From Bradyrhizobium jicamae (lineage in GTDB: Bacteria > Pseudomonadota > Alphaproteobacteria > Rhizobiales > Xanthobacteraceae): a stretch of 64,000 nt of DNA. Position 1 is the first letter of the stretch. Each line of letters starts with the position of its first letter. Below the pieces are notes generated by a model. It had not been told where the DNA came from. It worked only from the letters and a program-made list of their open reading frames with translations, and did no database searches. A program made the translations under genes and the position numbers. Where the stretch lies: assembly GCF_018130215.1 (NCBI RefSeq), contig NZ_JAFCKQ010000013.1, positions 1 through 64,000 of the forward strand. Direction: 5' to 3'. Positions 50,114 through 59,463 of the stretch are shown one piece after another.

Positions 50114-50941
50114 TCATTCCCGCGTCAGCAGCGTATTGCTTCGCGTCCGGCCCTGCTCGACGTAACCACGCGCGTGCATGTCCGCGAGGCAATCGTCGGT
50201 CCATTCGTCCTGCGAGAGATGCTCGATCACCACCGCGTGCGGCCACAGCGCCTCGGGCGCATCGTGGAAGAAGCCGATCAGCACCCGGTCCTCGAAACCT
50301 TCGACGTCGATCTTGAGTGCGTCGACTTTGGTCGCGCCGGCCTCTTCGAGGATGCGTTGCAGCCGCAGCGAGGGCACCTTGAACGCCTTGCCGGTGGGCG
50401 TACCGGTAACGATATGGCTGGCGCCGAGATTGTCGCCGTCGGTCTCGATCATCAATTCGCCGTCGGTCGGGCCGGCTGCAGCCGCGACGAGCCGCACCTG
50501 CGCATAGCCGGAGGCTTCGGTGTTGAACTTGAGTCGCGTATGCGTCACCGGATGCGGCTCGATCGCGATCACCTTGCCGGTGGGCCCGACATCGCGCGCC
50601 AGCGCCAGCGCATAGGTGCCGACATTGGCACCGAGATCGACGAAGATGCCGCCCGCGCCGACATGCCGTCGCAGGAAGTCGAGCTCCTGGAGATTGTAGT
50701 CGGGATTGAACAGCGCGCCGCGCTCGGTCGCGCTCGCCTGATGATAGAAGCGGAACGAGGCGCCCTGATAGAGCACGTCGAGCGGTCCCGAGCCGAACAG
50801 GTTGACGAGGCGCGACAGCCACGGGCGGAATGCGCCGCGCTTAAGTCCGCTGTTGTGCGCAAGGCGGATGATGGCGGCCTGCGCCGCATTCGGCGCCAAC
50901 GCGCCGAACGGCGCCGGCGACGTATCGTTACTGGGGATCAA
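50114..50941 (-). CDS. FkbM-family SAM-dependent methyltransferase
   Basis: About 275 residues. FVDLGANVGTYALALA is the SAM-binding motif, AIEPHP its acidic follow-on, and KIDVEGFEDRVL the FkbM signature, with LRLQRILEEAG before it. It likely methylates a sugar hydroxyl or a polyketide-like acceptor. The start is uncertain: TTG 50941 has GAGGA six nt upstream; ATG 50968 adds nine residues but has a weak ribosome site. Confidence 0.86.
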   Translation of the reverse strand: MIPSNDTSPAPFGALAPNAAQAAIIRLAHNSGLKRGAFRPWLSRLVNLFGSGPLDVLYQGASFRFYHQASATERGALFNPDYNLQELDFLRRHVGAGGIFVDLGANVGTYALALARDVGPTGKVIAIEPHPVTHTRLKFNTEASGYAQVRLVAAAAGPTDGELMIETDGDNLGASHIVTGTPTGKAFKVPSLRLQRILEEAGATKVDALKIDVEGFEDRVLIGFFHDAPEALWPHAVVIEHLSQDEWTDDCLADMHARGYVEQGRTRSNTLLTRE

Positions 50942-51060
50942 GTGTCGTCCTCGTCGAAAGCGGCGCATGCATAGCCGGTTTTGATGGGGACTCCAACGGT
51001 CACGGGGTCTCGTTTCGTTCGCCCCTGCAGCGATAGTGAAGAGAGCGCGCTGGTCGGGCT

Positions 51061-51081
51061 CCCTCTCCCTTGCGGAGAGGG
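51061..51081. repeat. CCCTCTCC/GGAGAGGG hairpin
   Basis: Perfect 8-bp stem with loop CTTGC, between the FkbM-type gene and the hybrid kinase gene. Same family as the other G/C-rich units. Confidence 0.55.
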
Positions 51082-51185
51082 AACCCGTCCAGAGTGCGTC
51101 CCTCACTCGCCAAAGACGCCGACGTATGCGCGGGTGATGACACCGAATTTGCTTCGGGTCGCGTCACCCACTCGGTGCCGTCCCA

Positions 51186-53324
51186 TCACGCCGGCGCCTG
51201 GTGCCGCCTGACCCGGTTCGAGCGTGCCGCCTTGTGCAGCGCGCGCAGCAGCTGCTCGGCGGAATAGGGTTTCTGCAGCAGCTCGAAACCGTAGCTGCCC
51301 TGCTGCGACAGCACCTGGCTGTAACCGCTCGCGAGCACGATCGGCACGTCGAGACCTTGCCGGCGGATTTCCTGCGCGAGCTCGATACCGCTCATGCCGG
51401 GCATCACGACGTCGGTGAACACCACGTCGAATCGATCGGCGTCGGTTGCGAGCTCCTCCAGCGCGTGGGTGGCGTTGTCGACCAGCACGGCGGTGTTGCC
51501 GAGCTGGGTCAGCGCATCGACGGCGAAGTTTCCGACCTCGGGATTGTCTTCGACAACCAGCACCGAGGTGCCGCTCGCATGTGCCGCCGTGTCCTCTGGG
51601 AGCAGTGATTGCGCGCGGCCGGTGCCGGTCGCGCGCGGCAGATAGAGCGTGAAGGTCGCGCCCTTGCCGACCTCGCTCGCCACGTCGACCTCGCCGCCGG
51701 ACTGCTTGGCGAAGCCGAACACCTGCGACAGACCGAGGCCGGTGCCCTGGCCGACCTCCTTGGTGGTGAAGAACGGCTCGAAGATGCGGCCCAGCAATTC
51801 CGGCGGAATCCCGATTCCGGTATCGGCCACCGATACCGCGACGTGGCCGTGCGGGCTCGGTGGACTGCTGAACCCGGACGGCAGCGCGTCGGCCCGACGC
51901 ACCGCGATCGTGAGCCGGCCGGTGCCGGCCATGGCGTCGCGCGCGTTCACCGCCATGTTGATCACAGCGGTCTCGAACTGGCCTGCATCGGCGTTGATCA
52001 GGCAGGGCACGTCCGGCACCTCGGTGACGATCTCGATGCGCGACCCGATCAGGGTTGCGATCATCTCGCTCAGCGTCTGCACGCTCTGGACGGCGTCGAA
52101 CACCTCGGGCTTGAGGGCCTGCCGCCGCGCGAACGCCAGGAGCTGTCCGGTCAGCTTGGCGGCGCGGTTCACGGTGTTGGAGATCGCATCGATGTAATGC
52201 TGCCGCCGCGGCTCCGGCAGATCCCGCCGCCGCAACATGTCGACCGATCCGCGGATCACGGTCAGGAGATTGTTGAAGTCGTGAGCGACGCCGCCGGTGA
52301 GCTGTCCCAGCGCTTCCAGCCGCTGGCCGTGCCGCAGCGCCTCCTCGGCCTCCATGCGCCGGCTGGCCTCCCTTTGCAGATGCTTGGTTCGGCGGAAGGC
52401 CAGCGCGAGCAGCAGGAACAGCAGGGCGGTGGCCGGCACCCCGAAGATCAGATGCTGGGCCATGGCGCTGATCCAGCGCGCGCGGATCGCCGCGGTCTCG
52501 AGGCCGGCGGCGACATAGATCGGGTATTCCGCAAGCCGCCGATAACCCAACCGCCGTTCGATGCCGTCGGCCGGCGAGATCATCGTAAAGAGGCCGGAGA
52601 GCGGATTGGCGGTGAGCTGTTGTCCGAGGTCACCGCTCGGCTCGAACCGGAACGGGTGGTCGATGACAGGGAATTGCGCCAACACCGCGCCGTCGGCGCG
52701 GATCAGGGCGAAGAAGCTGCCGCGCTCGCGCCCGATCCGAGCGTAGAAATTCTCGAAATATTCGGGCAGCACGGACGCCTGGATGACGCCGCCGAAGCTG
52801 CCGTCCTCGTGGCTGCGCCGGCGGCTGACGCCGAAGAACGCCGATCCCTGATAGGGGGCACGTGGCTTCATTGCCTCGCTGATGAAGGTGCCGGCGTCGC
52901 CGTCGACCTGCGCCCTGAAGTAGTCGCGATCGGAGAAATCGATGTCGGGGGCCGGCACCGTCAGGCTGTTGGCGAGGGCGTGACCCCTGGCGTCGAAGAT
53001 CCAGGCCGATTTCATCTGCGGCAGCGACGCCGTGAGCTGGCCCAGCCGCTGATGCAGGCTCTCCTCGCGCGCGGCGATGCCGTCATCGGGCAGGCCGCGG
53101 ATCATCTCGGCGATTTCCGAGAGGCTGCCGTCGATGGTCTCGAACACCTTGAGGGCGTGCTCGTGGGCCACGTCGAGCGTGCGCTCGATCTCGCGGTCGG
53201 CGGCCTCGTTGGTCGAGACCCAGGACATCGCGGAGGCGAACAAGAACAGCGCCAGCGGAAGGGCCAGCGACGCGGCCATCATCCATTGCAGCAGTCTCAG
53301 CGAACTAGGTTGTGCGGTCTGCAC
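51186..53324 (-). CDS. Hybrid sensor histidine kinase with C-terminal receiver
   Basis: A 712-residue membrane sensor. TM1 (about 15-36) and TM2 (about 290-311) bracket a periplasmic double-Cache-like domain (residues 45-275, with SAWIFDARGHALANS and DRDYFRAQ). Next come HisKA with GGVAHDFNN (His348) and HATPase (NMAVNARDAM, DTGIGIPPE, GQGTGLGLS). A receiver follows (LVVEDNPEVG, FTDVVMPGMSG, LLQKPYS). Such kinases sense small organic ligands in the periplasm. No partner regulator gene is adjacent. Confidence 0.93.
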   Translation of the reverse strand: MQTAQPSSLRLLQWMMAASLALPLALFLFASAMSWVSTNEAADREIERTLDVAHEHALKVFETIDGSLSEIAEMIRGLPDDGIAAREESLHQRLGQLTASLPQMKSAWIFDARGHALANSLTVPAPDIDFSDRDYFRAQVDGDAGTFISEAMKPRAPYQGSAFFGVSRRRSHEDGSFGGVIQASVLPEYFENFYARIGRERGSFFALIRADGAVLAQFPVIDHPFRFEPSGDLGQQLTANPLSGLFTMISPADGIERRLGYRRLAEYPIYVAAGLETAAIRARWISAMAQHLIFGVPATALLFLLLALAFRRTKHLQREASRRMEAEEALRHGQRLEALGQLTGGVAHDFNNLLTVIRGSVDMLRRRDLPEPRRQHYIDAISNTVNRAAKLTGQLLAFARRQALKPEVFDAVQSVQTLSEMIATLIGSRIEIVTEVPDVPCLINADAGQFETAVINMAVNARDAMAGTGRLTIAVRRADALPSGFSSPPSPHGHVAVSVADTGIGIPPELLGRIFEPFFTTKEVGQGTGLGLSQVFGFAKQSGGEVDVASEVGKGATFTLYLPRATGTGRAQSLLPEDTAAHASGTSVLVVEDNPEVGNFAVDALTQLGNTAVLVDNATHALEELATDADRFDVVFTDVVMPGMSGIELAQEIRRQGLDVPIVLASGYSQVLSQQGSYGFELLQKPYSAEQLLRALHKAARSNRVRRHQAPA

Positions 53325-53556
53325 GGGGGCTCCGACTCGAGGCGAACATTAACGCAAACCGTCGCGCCTGAGGAAGCAAATCCCAGCCCTGGAGGTTCGG
53401 AGCCGGCCGCAGCCGAGAGGCGGTCGATTGCCCGGCAGGCCGCGAACCGGTCTTGCGATCGACGGGGCCGCTGCCGGACGCAGCCGTACACGGCCCGGCT
53501 GGCGGCGAGCCGTGGTCGAGGGGAAAATCCGCCGGGCCGAAGTGGGTCGCAGCTGT

Positions 53557-53573
53557 TTTTAGGAGTTCTAAAA
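53557..53573. promoter_or_regulatory. Possible iron-responsive palindrome upstream of feoAB
   Basis: TTTTAG-GAGTT-CTAAAA, a perfect 6-bp-arm palindrome 54 bp upstream of the feoA start. The half-site TTCTAAA matches the right half of the Irr box of rhizobia (TTTAGAA-N3-TTCTAAA), but the spacing is two bp shorter, so Irr binding is only suggested. A second small repeat TTGC-ACGG-GCAA follows at 53576-53587. This gap (53325-53626) has no gene. Confidence 0.45.
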
Positions 53574-53626
53574 CCTTGCACGGGCAAATGCTTGACCCTG
53601 TGATTAGCTGCTGAAAAACAGGCCGT

Positions 53627-53902
53627 ATGACAGGCGATCCAAAAAGCTCGAAGGACATCCGGCTCGGTGGTGCGGATCGCGGTTTTGTCGGCAAAATCCT
53701 CAGGCTCGAGGCGCTGGTGACGGGATCGTCGCTATCGCCGCAGGAGCTGGAGCAACGGCTGGTCGAAATGGGGTTCGTCGAGGGCGCGCGCGTGGAAATC
53801 CTGCATGAGGGCATGATCCGGCGCGACCCGATCGCGGTGCGCGTCGACAACAACACCATCGCGCTGCGCCGGAGCGAAGCCATGGCTGTGATCGTCGAAT
53901 GA
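53627..53902 (+). CDS. feoA: Ferrous iron transport protein A
   Basis: A 91-residue FeoA, an SH3-like small cytosolic protein that regulates FeoB. ELEQRLVEMGFVEGARVEIL is the signature (LxxMGFxxGxxVEI), and DPIAVRVDNNTIALRR completes the fold. Its stop overlaps the feoB start by 4 bp (ATGA), so the two are translationally coupled. FeoC is absent, which is usual in alphaproteobacteria. Confidence 0.95.
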   Translation: MTGDPKSSKDIRLGGADRGFVGKILRLEALVTGSSLSPQELEQRLVEMGFVEGARVEILHEGMIRRDPIAVRVDNNTIALRRSEAMAVIVE

Positions 53903-55776
53903 CAACGGTACCTCTGCGCCTGGCGCTGGTCGGTGCGCCGAACACCGGCAAGACCTCGCTGTTCAACAGTCTCACCGGAAGCCGCCAGAAGGTCGCCAAC
54001 TATCCCGGCGTCACGGTGGAGCGCAAATCCGGCGGCTTCGTCACGCCGGAGGGCCGCAGCGTGACCGTGCTCGACCTGCCCGGCACCTACTCGCTGCGCG
54101 GCCGCAGCCCGGACGAGGAGATCACCCGCGACATCGTGCTCGGGCGCTTCGCCGGCGAAGAAGTTCCCGACCTCGTGCTCTGCGTCGCGGACGCGACCAA
54201 TCTGCGGCTGACGCTCCGCCTCGTGCTCGAGCTCAAGCGCGTCGGCCGGCCGATGATGCTGGTCCTCAACATGATCGACATCGCCAGGCGCCGCGGCGTC
54301 GACATCAATCTCGAGCGCCTGTCGCAGGAGCTTGGCCTGCCGATCGTCACCTCGGTCGCGGTCCGCAAGGGCGGCGTCGACGAGCTGTTGCGCCGGACCG
54401 ACGACTTCCTCTCCCGCGCGAAAGCGGAACGGGCCGCCAACCAGTGGACGACGCCGACGATCTCCGATCTCAAGGCCGCGCAGCGCGAGGCGGATCGCAT
54501 CATCGCCGCCGCAGTGACGATGCCGACCAAGCCGGACACGCTGACGACGAAGATCGATGCCGTGGTGCTGCATCCGGTCTGGGGCGTGATGATCCTGGCG
54601 CTGATCCTTTTCGTGATGTTCCAGGCGGTGTTCAGCTGGGCGCAGCCGGTGATGGAGCTGTTGTCGGACGGTTTCTCGGTGATCGGGCAAGCGGTCCACG
54701 ACGTGCTGCCCGATAGCTGGAGCCTGCTGCAAAGCTTCCTGCAGAACGGCGTGATTTCGGGTGTCGGCAGCGTGATCGTGTTCCTGCCGCAGATCATCAT
54801 GATCTTCCTGTTCATCCTGCTGCTGGAGGATTTCGGCTACATGGCGCGTGCTGCGTTCCTGATGGACCGCATCATGGGCGGCGCCGGGTTGCATGGCCGC
54901 GCGTTCATTCCGCTGTTGTCGAGCTTTGCCTGTGCGATCCCGGGCATCATGGCGACGCGGGTGATCGACAATCGCCGCGACCGGCTGACCACGATCCTGA
55001 TCGCGCCGCTGATGACCTGTTCGGCGCGGATTCCGGTCTACACGCTGATCATCTCGGCCTTCGTTCCGGCAACGAGGCTGTGGGGCTGGGTCAATTTGCA
55101 AGGGCTCGTGATGTTCGGCCTTTATGCCGCCGGCATCACCAGCGCGCTGACCGTCTCGGCCGTCGCAAAGTTCTTTCTGTGGCGCGACCACGCGCCGGCG
55201 CCGTTCATGCTGGAGCTGCCCGACTACAAGGTGCCGCAGCTGAAGAGCATCGCGATCGGCGTGCTCAATCGTGCCAAGGCGTTCCTGTATCGCGCCGGCA
55301 CCACGATCCTGTCGATGATGGTGCTGATCTGGTTCCTGGCGTCGTTCCCGACTGCGCCCGATGGATCCCCTGGACCGGCGATCAATTACAGCTTTGCCGC
55401 GATGATCGGCCACGCGCTCGAGCCGCTGCTGGCGCCGATCGGCTTCAACTGGCAGATCGCGGTGGCGCTGATCCCGGGCATGGCGGCGCGTGAGGTCGCA
55501 GTCGCGGCGCTCGGCACCGTCTATTCGATCGAGGGCGGCAAGGAAGCGGCGGACCAGATCGGCCAGGTGCTGGCGCAGAAATGGGGGCTGGCGACGGCAC
55601 TGTCGCTGCTGGTCTGGTACATCTTCGCCCCGCAATGCGCCTCGACCCTGGCGGTGATCCGCCGCGAAACCGGCAGTGCGAAGTGGATGGTGGTGACGTT
55701 CGTCTACATGCTTGCGCTGGCCTATGCCGCGAGCTTGCTGACCTTCCACCTGGCGCAGGCGCTGGGCATCCAATAG
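53899..55776 (+). CDS. feoB: Ferrous iron transporter FeoB
   Basis: A 625-residue FeoB: N-terminal G domain (G1 GAPNTGKTS, G3 DLPGTYSL, G4 NMID) joined to a polytopic permease with core Gly/Cys-containing gate segments (LLSSFACAIPGIMA, LMTCSARIPVYTLI). It imports Fe2+ under GTP control. Length is on the short side; no C-terminal extension. feoA is directly upstream. Confidence 0.96.
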   Translation: MTTVPLRLALVGAPNTGKTSLFNSLTGSRQKVANYPGVTVERKSGGFVTPEGRSVTVLDLPGTYSLRGRSPDEEITRDIVLGRFAGEEVPDLVLCVADATNLRLTLRLVLELKRVGRPMMLVLNMIDIARRRGVDINLERLSQELGLPIVTSVAVRKGGVDELLRRTDDFLSRAKAERAANQWTTPTISDLKAAQREADRIIAAAVTMPTKPDTLTTKIDAVVLHPVWGVMILALILFVMFQAVFSWAQPVMELLSDGFSVIGQAVHDVLPDSWSLLQSFLQNGVISGVGSVIVFLPQIIMIFLFILLLEDFGYMARAAFLMDRIMGGAGLHGRAFIPLLSSFACAIPGIMATRVIDNRRDRLTTILIAPLMTCSARIPVYTLIISAFVPATRLWGWVNLQGLVMFGLYAAGITSALTVSAVAKFFLWRDHAPAPFMLELPDYKVPQLKSIAIGVLNRAKAFLYRAGTTILSMMVLIWFLASFPTAPDGSPGPAINYSFAAMIGHALEPLLAPIGFNWQIAVALIPGMAAREVAVAALGTVYSIEGGKEAADQIGQVLAQKWGLATALSLLVWYIFAPQCASTLAVIRRETGSAKWMVVTFVYMLALAYAASLLTFHLAQALGIQ

Positions 55777-55891
55777 TCGAGCCACGGGAATCCGTCATTT
55801 CGGCTCAAAACTGCAACTGTAGAACGAAGAGCGGAGTTGCTTCGAGGGCACTGCGGCAGGCGCCTGCGCTCGTTTTCAGCGAGATCGTGCA

Positions 55892-58633
55892 ATGTCGACC
55901 TTTGGCCTGGAACGGATATTTTTTCCACGAGGCGTGGCGATCATGGGCGGCAGCCCGCGCTCGTCGTCGCTCGGCGCAGCGGTGCTCAGAAACGTCAAGG
56001 CGGGCGGCTTCGCCGGCAGGCTCGGGGTCGTCAATCGGCGATATGGCGACGTCAGCGGCGTGCCGGCCGTTCCGGATCTGGCGTCGCTCGGCTTCGTTCC
56101 GGACCTCGTCGTCATCAGTGCGCCGGCGGATGCGGTTCCGGAGATCGTGGCGGAGGCGGGCGCGGCCGGTGTCGCCGGCGCGGTAATCCTCTCGGCCGGT
56201 CTCGGCCACGATGCGGGCTCGCTTGCGGAGACCGCCGGGCAGACGGCGCGCATGCACGGCATGCGCTTGATCGGACCCAATTGCATCGGCTTGATGGTGC
56301 CGCGCGCAAAACTCAATGCGAGCTTTGCGGCGCATCACCCCTCCGACGGAAACGTGGCCCTGATTTCGCAGTCCGGCGCCGTCGCAGCCGCGATGATCGA
56401 ATGGGCGGCCGAGCGGCGGCTCGGCTTCTCCGGCATCGTCTCGATCGGCGACCAGCTCGATGTCGATGTCGCCGATCTGCTCGACTATTTCGCGCTGGAC
56501 GATCACAGCAGGGCGATCCTGATCTACCTTGAAGCGGTCAAGGATGCCCGCAAGTTCATGTCCGCGGCGCGGGCCGCGGCGCGGCTGAAGCCCGTCATCA
56601 TCGTCAAGTCGGGGCGGATGGCGCAGGGGGCAAGGGCGGCTGCGACCCATACCGGCGCGCTGGCGGGCTCGGATGCCGTTTACGACGCCGCCTTCCGCCG
56701 TGCCGGCATGCTGCGGGTGTATGACCTTCGCGAACTGTTCGATTGCGCGGAACTGCTTGGTCGCGGCTTCGTCCCGCGCGGCAACCGGCTGGCGATCCTG
56801 ACCAACGGCGGCGGGCTCGGGATTCTCGCGACCGATCGGTTGGCCGGGTTCGGAGGCGCTCCCGCGGTGCTGACGGCGGAGACGATCGCACGGCTCGACG
56901 AGGTCTTGCCGCAGGGCTGGTCGCGCGCCAATCCTGTCGACATCTCGGGCGACGCCGATGCAGCCCGCTACGTGTCCGCACTCTCGGCGCTGCTCGAGGA
57001 TGCCGACAGCGACGCCATCCTGGTTGCGAATGTGGAAACGGCGGTGGCACCGGCCGGACAGATTGCCGAGGCGGTGGCGCAGTGTGTTCGCGAACGCAGG
57101 GCAACGCGGAGTGCCGTCGCGGCGCTGGTGCTTGCGGCGTGGGTCGGCGCCGACGAGCGCACCGGCGCAACTTTCGAAGCGGCCCGCATCCCGCATTTCC
57201 CGACTGAAGACGATGCGGTGCGTGCTTTCATGTATCTGGTGCGCTATCGCGAGGCCTCCACGGCGCTCGCCGCGACCCCGCCGAGCATCGCATCGGTGTT
57301 CACGCCGGAGACGGCGGCGGCGCGGCACGTGGTCGCAAAAGCGCTATCGGAAGGGCGGTCGTGGCTCGATCCCGCCGAGATCGTCGCCTTGTTCGAGGCC
57401 TATCGTATTCCGATCGTTCCAACCGTTGCCGCCCGTGACGCCGAGGACGCCGCGGAGAAGGCGGCGTCGTTCCTGGCCGAGGGAACGGCAGTCGTGGTCA
57501 AGGTGCGCTCGCGCGACATCAGACACGAGTCCGATGTCGGCGGGGTCATCCTCGACCTCCGCTCGAAAGAGGCCGTCGTCGAAGCCGCGAGGACCGTCCT
57601 GGCGCGGGCGCGAAGCGCGCGGCCGGACGCCGACCTGCAAGGCGTGACGGTCCAGCCGATGATCGTGCGGCGGGCGGCGCGCGAACTGATCCTGGGTATC
57701 GCCGACGATCCGACCTTCGGTCCGGTGATCGTATTCGGTCGGGGCGGCCCTGCGGTCGAGGTGATCAACGACAAGGCGCTGGCGCTGCCGCCGCTCGACA
57801 TCAATCTTGCGCGTGACCTCGTCGGTCGCACTCGCGTCTCACGGTTGCTCGGCGGCTATCGCGATGTGCCTGCCGTAGCGCCCGACGTCGTGCCGCTCAC
57901 TCTGGTCAAGCTGGCGCAGATGGCGGCGGACATTCCCGAAGTTGCCGAACTCGATATCAACCCGATGCTCGCGGACGAGACGGGCGTGCTCGCGCTCGAT
58001 GCGCGCGTGGCGATCCGCAAGCCGGCGCGACTGTTCGCGGGTCTTACCAGGCTCGCCGTCAGGCCGTACCCATCGCAATGGGAGGGAGAACTCGGCCTGA
58101 GAGACGGATCGCATGTGATGGTGCGGCCGATGCGTCCGGAGGATGAGCCGATGGTCGACAGCTTCTTCCGGCGCGTCACCGCCGAAGATCTCAGGCTGCG
58201 CTTCTTCCATGCGATGAAGGAATTCTCGCACGCGTTCATCGCGCGCCTGACCCAGCTCGATTACGCGCGCGCGATGGCCTTCGTGGCGCTGGATCCGAAG
58301 ACAGGCCAGATGATGGGAGCGGTTCGGCTGCATTCGGACTCGCTGTATGAAAATGCGGAGTACGCGATCCTGCTGCAGTCCGACCTCAAGGGCAAAGGCC
58401 TAGGATGGGCCCTGATGCAGCTCCTGATCCACTATGCGCGATCGGAGGGATTGCAGCGCCTGTCCGGTCAGGTCTTGACCGAGAACACCACGATGCTGGG
58501 CATGTGCCGCGATCTCGGGTTCACGGTCACCATGGATCCGGCCGATCCCAGCATCGTCGACGTCGTGCTCGAACTCGATCGATCCACCGTCGACGCCATC
58601 GGATCAGATATCCTGATCCGACCCCATCGATGA
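55892..58633 (+). CDS. Pat-like protein: NDP-forming acyl-CoA synthetase fused to GNAT
   Basis: A 913-residue fusion. An N-terminal CoA-binding domain (GVAIMGGSPRSSSLGAAVLRN), a ligase CoA domain with ATHTGALAGSD (His253 at the place of the phospho-His of ADP-forming synthetases), an ATP-grasp-like domain (AVVVKVRSRDIRHESDVGGV), then a C-terminal GNAT domain from about residue 735 (LQSDLKGKGLGWALMQLLI holds the acetyl-CoA loop). The layout equals Salmonella Pat and PatZ, which acetylate lysines of acetyl-CoA synthetase and other enzymes. Separate from feoAB (115 bp). The presence of His253 leaves open some ligase activity. Confidence 0.9.
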   Translation: MSTFGLERIFFPRGVAIMGGSPRSSSLGAAVLRNVKAGGFAGRLGVVNRRYGDVSGVPAVPDLASLGFVPDLVVISAPADAVPEIVAEAGAAGVAGAVILSAGLGHDAGSLAETAGQTARMHGMRLIGPNCIGLMVPRAKLNASFAAHHPSDGNVALISQSGAVAAAMIEWAAERRLGFSGIVSIGDQLDVDVADLLDYFALDDHSRAILIYLEAVKDARKFMSAARAAARLKPVIIVKSGRMAQGARAAATHTGALAGSDAVYDAAFRRAGMLRVYDLRELFDCAELLGRGFVPRGNRLAILTNGGGLGILATDRLAGFGGAPAVLTAETIARLDEVLPQGWSRANPVDISGDADAARYVSALSALLEDADSDAILVANVETAVAPAGQIAEAVAQCVRERRATRSAVAALVLAAWVGADERTGATFEAARIPHFPTEDDAVRAFMYLVRYREASTALAATPPSIASVFTPETAAARHVVAKALSEGRSWLDPAEIVALFEAYRIPIVPTVAARDAEDAAEKAASFLAEGTAVVVKVRSRDIRHESDVGGVILDLRSKEAVVEAARTVLARARSARPDADLQGVTVQPMIVRRAARELILGIADDPTFGPVIVFGRGGPAVEVINDKALALPPLDINLARDLVGRTRVSRLLGGYRDVPAVAPDVVPLTLVKLAQMAADIPEVAELDINPMLADETGVLALDARVAIRKPARLFAGLTRLAVRPYPSQWEGELGLRDGSHVMVRPMRPEDEPMVDSFFRRVTAEDLRLRFFHAMKEFSHAFIARLTQLDYARAMAFVALDPKTGQMMGAVRLHSDSLYENAEYAILLQSDLKGKGLGWALMQLLIHYARSEGLQRLSGQVLTENTTMLGMCRDLGFTVTMDPADPSIVDVVLELDRSTVDAIGSDILIRPHR

Positions 58634-58658
58634 TGATCGACGCGGCTCGCGTGCCTGA

Positions 58659-59444
58659 TCAGATCTGGCGTTCGACCAGCTTGAGCTTGAGCTCGGCGAT
58701 CGCTTCGGAGGGGTTGAGGCCCTTCGGGCACGCCTTGGCGCAGTTCATGATGGTGTGGCAGCGATAGAGGCGGAACGGATCCTCGAGATTGTCGAGCCGC
58801 TCGCCGGTTGCCTCATCGCGGGAGTCGGTGACCCAGCGGGTCGCCTGCAGCAGCGCGGCGGGGCCGAGGAAGCGCTCGCTGTTCCACCAGTAGCTCGGGC
58901 AGGAGGTCGAGCAGCAGGCGCACAGGATGCACTCGTAGAGTCCGTCGAGCTTCTCGCGGTCCTCGTGGCTCTGCCTCCACTCCTTCTGCGGCGTCGGCGT
59001 GCTGGTCTTCAGCCACGGTTCGATCGAGGCGTACTGGGCGTAGAAATTGGTGAGGTCGGGAACCAGGTCCTTGACGACGGGCTGATGCGGCAGCGGGTTG
59101 ATCTTCACCGCGCCGCCGGCGGCCACGTCGTGCATCGACTTGGTGCAGGCGAGCGTGTTCTGGCCGTCGATGTTCATCGCGCAGGAGCCGCAGACGCCTT
59201 CGCGACAGGAGCGGCGGAAGGTCAGCGTCGGATCGATGTTGTTCTTGATCCAGATCAGGCCGTCCAGCACCATTGGCCCGCAATCGTGGGTGTCGACATA
59301 GTAGGTGTCGACGCTCGGATTCTTGCCGTCATCCGGGTTCCAGCGATACACCCGGAATTCGCGCGTCTCGGTCGCGCCGGAAGGCTTCGGCCAGGTCTTG
59401 CCGCCGGAAATCTTCGAATTCTTCGGAAGTGCGAATTCAACCAT
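58659..59444 (-). CDS. sdhB: Succinate dehydrogenase iron-sulfur subunit
   Basis: A 261-residue SdhB. CREGVCGSC with NTLAC binds [2Fe-2S]; CILCACCSTSC and CAKACPKG bind [4Fe-4S] and [3Fe-4S]. It passes electrons from SdhA to ubiquinone in complex II of the TCA cycle. It is the last gene of sdhCDAB, 19 bp after sdhA. Confidence 0.98.
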   Translation of the reverse strand: MVEFALPKNSKISGGKTWPKPSGATETREFRVYRWNPDDGKNPSVDTYYVDTHDCGPMVLDGLIWIKNNIDPTLTFRRSCREGVCGSCAMNIDGQNTLACTKSMHDVAAGGAVKINPLPHQPVVKDLVPDLTNFYAQYASIEPWLKTSTPTPQKEWRQSHEDREKLDGLYECILCACCSTSCPSYWWNSERFLGPAALLQATRWVTDSRDEATGERLDNLEDPFRLYRCHTIMNCAKACPKGLNPSEAIAELKLKLVERQI

Positions 59445-59463
59445 GCTTGCTCAGCCTTCGTTG

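Noticed and set aside
53305..55785. 826-codon ORF on the minus strand
   Set aside because: Shadow of feoAB; composition (Arg, Gln, His, Asp rich) is that of a G/C-rich antisense frame.
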